The notes under the pieces were generated by a model. The model ran no database searches. It was given only the letters and a program-made list of their open reading frames with translations, and had not been told where the DNA came from. The position numbers and the translations under genes were made by a program. A DNA stretch of 7,542 nt, taken from contig CANGXE010000063.1 of the NCBI GenBank assembly GCA_947457525.1, positions 1-7,542 on the forward strand. Reading direction: 5' to 3'. Below are positions 1 through 6,343 of this stretch, one piece after another. This DNA is from Bacteroidota bacterium (GTDB lineage: Bacteria; Bacteroidota; Bacteroidia; Chitinophagales; LD1). Positions within the stretch are counted from its first letter, which is position 1. Each line of letters opens with the position of its first letter.

Positions 1-167
1 AAACTCAGTGGCTGCATCATGCTCGCTTTTGATTTTGATTTGGCGGAGCGAACGCCCTTTACCATAAACGACAGCAAACCAAATTTTTCGGTGTAGATGC
101 GTGCTATGATACTCGTTTCCGAATATTTAGTCGTGTGCAATACAATTCCTCTTGATTTGTGGTACAT
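1..167 (-). CDS. recO: DNA repair protein RecO, N-terminal part (runs off left edge)
   Basis: RecO is a recombination mediator of the RecFOR pathway: it binds ssDNA and SSB, loads RecA and anneals strands in the cytoplasm. Only 55 codons lie in the window. They start MYHKSRGIVLHTTKYSET and continue through an YTEKFG...FMVKGVR stretch and a Lys/Ser-rich SAKSKSK segment to MMQPLS, which I recognise as the N-terminal OB-fold of Bacteroidota RecO. The start is well constrained: ATG at 167-165 is preceded two codons upstream by an in-frame TGA (173-171), and the homology begins immediately. No Shine-Dalgarno sequence is visible. The start region overlaps or abuts the GTG start of the divergent membrane-protein gene, so any recO promoter must lie inside that gene's 5' end. 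The rest of the protein (zinc-finger and helical domains) is outside the window. Confidence 0.93.
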   Translation of the reverse strand, partial: MYHKSRGIVLHTTKYSETSIIARIYTEKFGLLSFMVKGVRSAKSKSKASMMQPLS

Positions 168-2252
168 TCGTCAGCAATTGTGAAAGAGTTTTTCCGCCAT
201 AACGGACTATCAATATTAGTCATTTTGTTGGTTCTATTGCTAGCCCTTCATCCCATCAGTTTTTTATTCTACACCATGAAGTGGGATATGATGGATCAGT
301 TTTTTCCTTGTCGGTTTTTTATCAGCGAATGTTTGCAAAATGGACAATTGCCGCTTTGGAGTCCATTCATCAATTATGGCTATCCGTTTCACGCTGACCC
401 ACAGAGTGGAGTATTCTATCCGGTCACTTGGCTATTCTCACTCTTAGGTGGTTATAATGTTTACACCATCGCAGCAGAGTATTTGTTGCATATCTTTATT
501 GCAGCATTAAGTTTTTATGCCTTTCTACGTCAGTTTAAAGTCTCTAGGCTTTCCGCTACAACGTTTGGAATAACCTATGCGCTTTCCGGTGTATTCATCA
601 GCAACGCACAACATTTGACTTGGGTGGTTTCTATGGCTTGGATGCCGATGGTAGTGTTGTTGTTTTACAGATTATTGCAACAACCTCAATTGCAAAGCGC
701 GTTAGCCTTTTCATTGACAGCCTACCTTTTTATGACGGGTGGTTATCCGGGGTTTGCTATTATTCTATTTTACTTTTTAGTAGCCTATTCCTTGCTGCAT
801 TTTATTCAATTAATCGGCAGCAGAGATAGCCAAGCAGTGAAAAATACCAGTCTCAGCTTGGCTACTGGTGCATTTGTTTTTGCTTTGATAAGTTCTGGTT
901 TCATTTTCTCTATCGTTCAAGCAATGCCCGACATTGCACGGAGCAAGCCGGTCACTTTAGCAGAAGCAAACAGCATCGCTTTTACACCCCAAGCTGCTGT
1001 TTCGTTTTTGTTCCCCTTTGTTAATTCTAGTGTGAGCTACGCTTACACCACAGATACGGATATTTCGATGACGAATATTTATATGGGCATTTTCTTTTTT
1101 CCGCTTTTTATTGTTGGCTTATGGAAAACGAAACAAAACGGCTTTCAAGTTTTACTACTTATTTTTGGTCTAGTTTGTTTATTGGCTGCTTTGGGTGACG
1201 TAACGCCCGTTCGCTCGTGTATGTATCAGTACCTGCCCGGGATGAATGTCTTTAGACATGCAGCCATTTTTAGAGCAGTTGCTATGTTGAGTTTTTTGGG
1301 TGTGGCTGCAGCCGGTTTTGATTGGCTCATACATGCACAGACTACTTTGAAAAAACGAGTAGTTGCTTTCAGCTTATGGGTGATGTTGCTGTTCCTGATT
1401 GTAGTTCTGTTTTCCATTTCTCGACAAGAAAATAACTCCATTCAGTTACTTAACAGTCTAACGCCAAGCGCCATCGAAGCGTTCAATCGTTCTGCTTCAA
1501 TAGCTAGCCACTTTATCGCACAAGCAGCTTTTCAATTGATTTTAGTATGCTGGTTTATTGTAACATTTATCTGGTTAAAAACCGAGGTAAAAAAATATGT
1601 ACTAGCAGTTATTTTATTAGCAGACATTAGTGCTGCAGCTTATCTCAACTTGCCCTCTACCGCAATTAGTAATGTAAAACCCAGAACACTCCAAGCAGAG
1701 CTTGATAAATTCCCTAAGAATTTCCCCATACCAAGTTTAACGCCCATTGGCGATTTTGGTCATGTAAGTGATATCAGTACCGATCCGATGTGGTTTAATA
1801 TTAGTTTCTTTAAAAAAACGCCAAGTTGGGGTGGGTTCAATAATTTTTATCCAAAAGGAATTGATGATTTGAAAGAAACACCCACTGAGAAATTTGTAAA
1901 GCAACAACCTGTGGTGTTTACCGCTGATAGCTTAACCAACACTACTTTGGCAATACAAAAGTTTAGGCCGGGATACATACAGTTGAGCTATGGGGCGAAG
2001 CAACCGGTTCCTTTAACTTTACTGCAAAGTAATTTTAAAGGGTGGGAAGCCAATTGTGATGGACAGCCATTACCTATCTCAAAAGTGTATATGAATTTCA
2101 TGCAATGTGAAATTCCCGCTGGGCGTCATCAAGTCACCTACATCTACAACCCCAAATACCTTCAACTATTTATCGGGTTAGGTGTGTTTTCATTGATAAT
2201 ATGTTCTTTAGTATTATTGACTGTAAGCGTAAAAAAATTGAGTGATGAGTAA
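159..2252 (+). CDS. YfhO-like polytopic membrane protein (putative GT-C type glycosyltransferase)
   Basis: A 697-residue integral membrane protein with about 13-14 predicted segments: roughly 17-38, several between 100 and 255, 305-321, 328-345, 368-390, 400-418, 450-474, 478-497 and a last one at 668-689. After the first segment comes a loop typical of YfhO and related GT-C proteins: WDMMDQFFP at 42-50, GQLPLWSP at 62-69, then G74 and DPQ...FYP at 80-88. Asp43/Asp46 are candidate catalytic acids. Between 498 and 667 is a soluble, probably periplasmic domain ending in the YfhO-like pattern FKGWEANCDG (626-635) and PAGRHQVTYIYNP (653-665). In Firmicutes, YfhO transfers a sugar from undecaprenyl phosphate to teichoic acid; the substrate here is unknown. 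Start is uncertain: TGA at 153-155 closes the frame upstream, leaving GTG 159 or GTG 180. The first ATG (codon 40) would delete the first membrane segment. GTG 180 would avoid overlapping recO. It is probably co-transcribed with the next gene. Confidence 0.85.
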   Translation: MVHSSAIVKEFFRHNGLSILVILLVLLLALHPISFLFYTMKWDMMDQFFPCRFFISECLQNGQLPLWSPFINYGYPFHADPQSGVFYPVTWLFSLLGGYNVYTIAAEYLLHIFIAALSFYAFLRQFKVSRLSATTFGITYALSGVFISNAQHLTWVVSMAWMPMVVLLFYRLLQQPQLQSALAFSLTAYLFMTGGYPGFAIILFYFLVAYSLLHFIQLIGSRDSQAVKNTSLSLATGAFVFALISSGFIFSIVQAMPDIARSKPVTLAEANSIAFTPQAAVSFLFPFVNSSVSYAYTTDTDISMTNIYMGIFFFPLFIVGLWKTKQNGFQVLLLIFGLVCLLAALGDVTPVRSCMYQYLPGMNVFRHAAIFRAVAMLSFLGVAAAGFDWLIHAQTTLKKRVVAFSLWVMLLFLIVVLFSISRQENNSIQLLNSLTPSAIEAFNRSASIASHFIAQAAFQLILVCWFIVTFIWLKTEVKKYVLAVILLADISAAAYLNLPSTAISNVKPRTLQAELDKFPKNFPIPSLTPIGDFGHVSDISTDPMWFNISFFKKTPSWGGFNNFYPKGIDDLKETPTEKFVKQQPVVFTADSLTNTTLAIQKFRPGYIQLSYGAKQPVPLTLLQSNFKGWEANCDGQPLPISKVYMNFMQCEIPAGRHQVTYIYNPKYLQLFIGLGVFSLIICSLVLLTVSVKKLSDE
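2231..2252 (+). promoter_or_regulatory. Overlapping stop/start joining the two membrane-protein genes
   Basis: The upstream gene ends at TAA 2250-2252, while the downstream gene starts at ATG 2245-2247 (or GTG 2242-2244), an 8-11 bp overlap in a different frame. A run of seven A residues at 2231-2237 lies just upstream and there is no AGGAGG-like site. A-rich leaders without Shine-Dalgarno sequences are common in Bacteroidota. The arrangement suggests translational coupling and one mRNA; this is inferred from spacing. Confidence 0.55.
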
Positions 2253-3870
2253 ATCGCTTTTGTTCATACTTCTGTTTTTTATTGACATCGCTTGGTGGTT
2301 ATATCGCGATACCTTTGGTGCCGGTTTGGTGACTGATCAAGTGGGTTGGTTGATGACCTATGAGCATTTTGGATGGCGAGGAATGTTTCATGCGTTTAAC
2401 GATAAGTCTTTACATCTAGTTTATCATTGGTTTGGGTTTGGTTTATGGAAACTGTTCGGTTGGGATGGCATCGGTTGGGGTATTAGTTTTATTGCTCTTC
2501 ATGCGGTGGTAGCCACACTTAGTTACAGTGTTTTTAGTCAACTTTTATTGCGTTTAAAAATTTCATCAGTTCATTTAATCGCTTTTTTCGGAAGTTTGAT
2601 TTTCTTGGTTTCGCCCTATCACACCGAGCCGTTGGTTTGGTATGCTTGCATGCATTATTTGGTGTGTAGCATTTTACTTTTATTATCCATTCAACAGTTT
2701 TTGAATTACATACAAAATCATCTTTCGACTTACGTACTTAGGTTTTACCTATTTTTTGCGTTAGCTGTTTTTACTTTAGAAATTAGTTTCACTTTGCCAC
2801 TTATCATCACAGCTTTAATCATTCTACTACCACAAACAGAAATCACAAAAAATAAGCTGCATTTATTTTTAGCCTTTGTCTTACCTTCTTTCTTATTAGT
2901 GGGCTTTTATTTTTTGATGAATTATTTTTTGAAAGGCAGCGCAGCGGGACATTACGGAGCTGCCACACACTTTAATTTCAGCATTCCATTGATAATGGGT
3001 AATCTAAGTAAGTACGCAGCCAAAGTGTTTGGTTTCACTCAATTTTTGCCTTATGAAAAGCGTAATTTGTTGTACTTATTTTTCGAGAAGAGTAAGTATG
3101 GTTACTTACTCTTCGGTGTTTTACTAGGTGTTGCAACATTAGCACTGTGGCAGCTAAACCGATTACCTAAATCTATTCGCTATTTCTTGTTTTTAGTTGC
3201 TGCTTTTGCGTTTGCTCTTGCACCTATCATCAATCTTTTTTTTAGCAGCATCGTCAATGTGGAAGGAGATAGATTGAGCTATTGGGCAAATCTATTTTCT
3301 GCACAGTTAGTCTCTTTTGCGCTCATTTCATTATTCAGCTATTTTGGTGTTGCTCTTGTGTTAGTGTATCTATTTTTTAGTGTACAATTTCTTCATGTTA
3401 ACACACAAGCTTGGGCAAGTAACAAAGTAATTCAAACTAGTTTGCTGCAATCTTTTTCTGCCGAAAAAGCAGACCACATTTATTTACTCAATGTGCCTGA
3501 CAATTTTAACGGCTCGTATATGTTTCGCTCATTCGCGCCTGACAATTCATTTGCTGAAACATTGTGGTTAAAAGAAGGCATGGATATTCGTCCGAAAGTC
3601 ACACAGGTATTATCTTACAATATGATAAAACTTAATGATGGTGTAAGCGTAGAGGTAGTGGATAGCAATTCACTCAAAGTTACTTTCAACCAATGGGGAA
3701 ATTGGTGGTGGCAAGGTGGCATTGGTGCGGCTAATTATTCTACTGCAGATTTCACTGTAGTTATTGACGAATGGAGTCATAGCTACACGATTAGTTTCAA
3801 GACAAAAAAATCAAATGCTGTTTATCTATACCAAGATGGTGGTATTTGGAAGAAAGTGGGTGGATTTTAA
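2245..3870 (+). CDS. Polytopic membrane protein resembling GT-C glycosyltransferases
   Basis: 541 residues from ATG 2245 (a GTG one codon upstream is possible). About ten hydrophobic segments occupy roughly residues 4-380, followed by a soluble C-terminal domain from about 405 to the end. After the first segment there is an Asp-containing loop (D22, D31, in RDTFGAGLVTDQVGWL), then YHWFGFGLWKLFG. At about 123-132 lies SPYHTEPLVW, which resembles the HP-x-HTE-x-V motif of TMTC-type and other GT-C protein or lipid glycosyltransferases that use polyprenyl-phosphate sugars. The C-terminal domain begins with DHIYLLNVPDNFNGSYMFR (about 410-428) and ends in a Trp/Gly-rich, probably beta-rich stretch (NQWGNWWWQGG). 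I do not recognise a named family member, so donor and acceptor are unknown. It overlaps the YfhO-like gene by 8 bp and ends tail-to-tail with porZ. A 28-nt perfect hairpin sequence lies within the reading frame at 3087-3114. An alternative is a non-enzymatic membrane protein or flippase. Confidence 0.8.
   Translation: MSKSLLFILLFFIDIAWWLYRDTFGAGLVTDQVGWLMTYEHFGWRGMFHAFNDKSLHLVYHWFGFGLWKLFGWDGIGWGISFIALHAVVATLSYSVFSQLLLRLKISSVHLIAFFGSLIFLVSPYHTEPLVWYACMHYLVCSILLLLSIQQFLNYIQNHLSTYVLRFYLFFALAVFTLEISFTLPLIITALIILLPQTEITKNKLHLFLAFVLPSFLLVGFYFLMNYFLKGSAAGHYGAATHFNFSIPLIMGNLSKYAAKVFGFTQFLPYEKRNLLYLFFEKSKYGYLLFGVLLGVATLALWQLNRLPKSIRYFLFLVAAFAFALAPIINLFFSSIVNVEGDRLSYWANLFSAQLVSFALISLFSYFGVALVLVYLFFSVQFLHVNTQAWASNKVIQTSLLQSFSAEKADHIYLLNVPDNFNGSYMFRSFAPDNSFAETLWLKEGMDIRPKVTQVLSYNMIKLNDGVSVEVVDSNSLKVTFNQWGNWWWQGGIGAANYSTADFTVVIDEWSHSYTISFKTKKSNAVYLYQDGGIWKKVGGF
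3087..3114. repeat. Perfect 12-bp inverted repeat with 4-nt loop inside a coding region
   Basis: GAAGAGTAAGTA (3087-3098) is followed by TGGT (3099-3102) and its exact reverse complement TACTTACTCTTC (3103-3114). The sequence is translated as EKSKYGYLLF within the second membrane-protein gene and keeps frame. There is no T-run after it, so it is not a standard intrinsic terminator. Function is unknown. Confidence 0.9.
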
Positions 3871-6203
3871 TTCATCAGTAAAATCTTCGCCACACGTCTT
3901 TCTTTCCCTAAGTCGGTAGAGCTTATCACGGTGTAAACCCCTGAAGCTGCGCGATTGCCGTTGTAGCCTTTGCCATTCCAAATCATTTGTGAACCATTTG
4001 CTCTCCCTTGAAAAACTAACGTACCGCTAACGTCAATGATTTTTACATAAGCACCCTCTATCAATCCTTTGATGGCTATCGGTCCGTCATAATCGGGTCG
4101 TACGGGATTTGGGTAAACTAAAGCATCTTCGCAGTCGGTGCATTGCGCCACCGCATCACCTTGGTAGCTAGCCATGCCACCAAGCGTAGCAATGATAACT
4201 TCTCCGGTTTTGTCATTGATAGCAATGTCGGTCACTTGGTTGGAGGGAAGTGGAGAATTTTCTACAGTGAAACGAAGCAATTCTTCTTTGCCATCTGCCG
4301 AAACTAACCACACCCCATTAGTAGTGCCTATCCATTTTCGATTTGCAGCATCTACAGCAATGGCGCGCACCTGCTCGCTGCCAAATAAATAGCCTACAAA
4401 GCCATCACGCTCCACTTTAATCTGATCAGCATCACAACCGTTTTGTGACAGCACACTGCCCGGGCAATAGAAAACAGCAACACCGGATCCGGTGCCTACC
4501 CACACGTTTCTATCCTTGTCTTCTGCAATGGAGTAAACTACCGATTCGGGCAACCCTCCATTTCCTTTTCCAGTGTTTAATATTCTTGATTTATCATCAG
4601 TAGGGTCATCAGGGGTGTTGTTATAATCCCATACCAGCAAACCTTGGCTCACCGAGCGAATGGGTATCCACAATTGACCATACGAATCGAACATCAATTT
4701 TTTAGGTACAGCTGAACTGACTGGGATATTAAATTTTTTCCATTCTCCGGCTGTGTTTATCATTTTTACAAGGGAAGGAGCTCCGGAGTTACCTATCCAA
4801 ACGTTACCATTTCTATCGGTAGTTAAGCTGCTAATTTTTGTTCGTTGTGGGTCACCTATTGGCGCTTCGAGAATACTGTTGCCTTTATCATAATAAAGTA
4901 TCGTTTTGTCATTCAAATCATATTCCATCAACCCTCCCCAAAATGAGGCAATGAATAGTTTGTTTCTGGCTGGTTGCAAAGCCGTGGCTAGAATATCAAA
5001 ATATTGATTCATACCTGAGTAGCCAAACTCATTGATATTTGTCCAACTGCCATCTTTGAAAATATATACTCCGCTTCGGTTGGCACCACCTGCCCATGAG
5101 TCATCTACACCACCACCGGCTACGTACAATACATCATTGTCAAAATTTACATCATAGGCATCAGTACGAAACGGCCCTTCAGGAGTAACATTTTCATAAA
5201 AACCTTGCTGATTATTTTTGAATAACCCATTCCAAAAATCGCCTTCATATTGCCAACCGTTGCTTTCAAACCATGCTAATGGGCGCACATGACCTTGAAC
5301 GGGATTGATGGTCATTGTTTCAGATAGGTCAATTTTGCCGTTCACCCCTGCTGTGGTATTGCTATCATTCCAAAGTGTAAAATAGAGTGTGTTGTCATTT
5401 ACCTTTAAACTCGTAAAGGTGCGTTTGTTGGCAAAATATAACTTCTGCCAATTTGTGCCATCAAAAGAGTATAGGGTATCAGTTTTATCTGCACCCTCGA
5501 TAACGCCATAGACCTTATTGTTATAGGCTTGAACAAACTTGGCTTTTTTGGTTGGTAAACCGGTAGTTGCACTATATAAAGTCCAATTGTTGAAATTCTG
5601 AAGATTGGGCGAATTGAGCGGAGCAGATTTGATGCCCTCTTGTGTGGCTGCGTAGATAAATTGATTGTCTAATGAAGTGGCATAAATTTTAGTTTGACTA
5701 CCACCCGACCCAATGATGTAAGTATTGCTGATTTCTTTTTTAGCAAGGTTAATCACCGAAATGCCAAGATCAGAAGATACGTAACAATTATTGCCATAAA
5801 ACGCCAAATTGTTGATACCCACCGCGCCCGATAGATTTTGATTTTTAATATCGGCAATGTTGTAAACATCGGTGCCATTAAACACAAAGTCTAGGTTGCT
5901 ATTGTTGTATGCTATCGCAAAAACATTAGCTGATTTATCTACAGCAATTACTTTGACACCCACTTCGCTTAAACCCGTAGCTTTGTCATATTTTTGTATA
6001 ACACCGGTGGCTTTTTCGTAGCTAAATACTGCACTCACCGAGGCGCTAAAAACTTTATCTCCGCCATCACCAATGCCCACACTCGAGCCATAAGCCATAA
6101 ACACTTTCCAAGTGCCTAATTGTCGCTCTTGTGCCACTAAAATAGCCGGTAAACTGCACCAAAATGCTAAAAACAAACTGACTTTAAACTTCACTCTTGT
6201 CAT
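3867..6203 (-). CDS. porZ: PorZ, type IX secretion system attachment-complex protein
   Basis: PorZ is an outer-surface component of the type IX secretion system. In Porphyromonas gingivalis it works with PorU, PorV and PorQ and binds the anionic LPS onto which PorU attaches secreted cargo. This 778-residue protein is close to the usual PorZ length (about 776). It has a signal peptide (1-25, ending ILVAQ), then the PorZ N-terminal propeller starting LGTWKVFMAYG, with FSYEKATGVIQKYDKATGLS and IAYNNSNLDFVFNG. Two-component-regulator-type propeller blades follow: DRNGNVWIG near 460, DKDRNVWVGTGSGV near 563 and AANRKWIGTTNGVWL near 624. NSPLPSNQVTDIAIN precedes the last strands. Residues 695-778 form a type A C-terminal sorting domain (VYPNPVRPDYDGPI...KIIDVSGTLV...SGVYTV...VAKILLMN). 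Cysteine pairs occur at 580/590 and 688/691. ATG 6203 gives a clean signal peptide. The gene diverges from ileS and converges on the membrane-protein pair. Confidence 0.95.
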   Translation of the reverse strand: MTRVKFKVSLFLAFWCSLPAILVAQERQLGTWKVFMAYGSSVGIGDGGDKVFSASVSAVFSYEKATGVIQKYDKATGLSEVGVKVIAVDKSANVFAIAYNNSNLDFVFNGTDVYNIADIKNQNLSGAVGINNLAFYGNNCYVSSDLGISVINLAKKEISNTYIIGSGGSQTKIYATSLDNQFIYAATQEGIKSAPLNSPNLQNFNNWTLYSATTGLPTKKAKFVQAYNNKVYGVIEGADKTDTLYSFDGTNWQKLYFANKRTFTSLKVNDNTLYFTLWNDSNTTAGVNGKIDLSETMTINPVQGHVRPLAWFESNGWQYEGDFWNGLFKNNQQGFYENVTPEGPFRTDAYDVNFDNDVLYVAGGGVDDSWAGGANRSGVYIFKDGSWTNINEFGYSGMNQYFDILATALQPARNKLFIASFWGGLMEYDLNDKTILYYDKGNSILEAPIGDPQRTKISSLTTDRNGNVWIGNSGAPSLVKMINTAGEWKKFNIPVSSAVPKKLMFDSYGQLWIPIRSVSQGLLVWDYNNTPDDPTDDKSRILNTGKGNGGLPESVVYSIAEDKDRNVWVGTGSGVAVFYCPGSVLSQNGCDADQIKVERDGFVGYLFGSEQVRAIAVDAANRKWIGTTNGVWLVSADGKEELLRFTVENSPLPSNQVTDIAINDKTGEVIIATLGGMASYQGDAVAQCTDCEDALVYPNPVRPDYDGPIAIKGLIEGAYVKIIDVSGTLVFQGRANGSQMIWNGKGYNGNRAASGVYTVISSTDLGKERRVAKILLMN

Positions 6204-6343
6204 GTGGCTAAATTATGAAAACCGCTGTTAAACGAGAATGGTTCGGCCTTATTGCGCAAAACGGCAGATTCTGCTCATTTTTATCGCTCAATTTCTATCT
6301 TCGTCCGCTTAAATTCAACGCTTCGCTCAACTATAAATTTGGT
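6204..6343. promoter_or_regulatory. Divergent porZ-ileS intergenic region
   Basis: This 140-bp region separates the two start codons and should hold promoters for both genes. The Bacteroidota -7 consensus TAnnTTTG is only approximated. On the plus strand TATCTTCG at 6296-6303 matches 7 of 8 and would give a leader of about 35 nt for ileS, but has no clear -33 TTG. On the minus strand TATAGTTG (6336-6329) matches 7 of 8, far from porZ. No Shine-Dalgarno sequence precedes either start. A short near-palindrome, GCAGATTCTGC, lies at 6264-6274. The ileS frame is open without stops back to ATG 6215, so part of this region could be translated. Confidence 0.45.

Noticed and set aside
1..96. Plus-strand open frame at the left edge ending at TAG 94-96.
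   Set aside because: The same bases on the minus strand encode an unmistakable RecO N-terminus; the plus-strand translation resembles nothing.
620..829. Plus-strand 69-codon frame inside the YfhO-like gene, and a minus-strand one at 1226-1441.
   Set aside because: Both are shadows of a gene with strong membrane-protein coding character; neither has independent support.
1030..1048. Short stem GTGTGAGC-TAC-GCTTACAC with one G-U pair, inside the YfhO-like gene.
   Set aside because: Eight pairs including a wobble is within chance expectation, and there is no flanking T-run or positional reason for a function.
4174..4392. Plus-strand 72-codon open frame inside porZ.
   Set aside because: It is antisense to the conserved propeller and linker of PorZ, with no homology or start signal.
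4481..4494. 14-bp perfect palindrome CACCGGATCCGGTG in porZ, with a 10-bp palindrome TGCCCGGGCA at 4458-4467.
   Set aside because: About one palindrome of this length is expected in several kb by chance, and the longer one encodes the normal GTGSGV propeller-blade motif.
6334..6341. TAAATTTG, an exact match to the Bacteroidota -7 consensus TAnnTTTG, just before ileS.
   Set aside because: Transcription would start at about 6348, inside the ileS coding sequence, and no TTG lies at the expected -33 distance. In AT-rich DNA such an 8-mer with two free positions is common.
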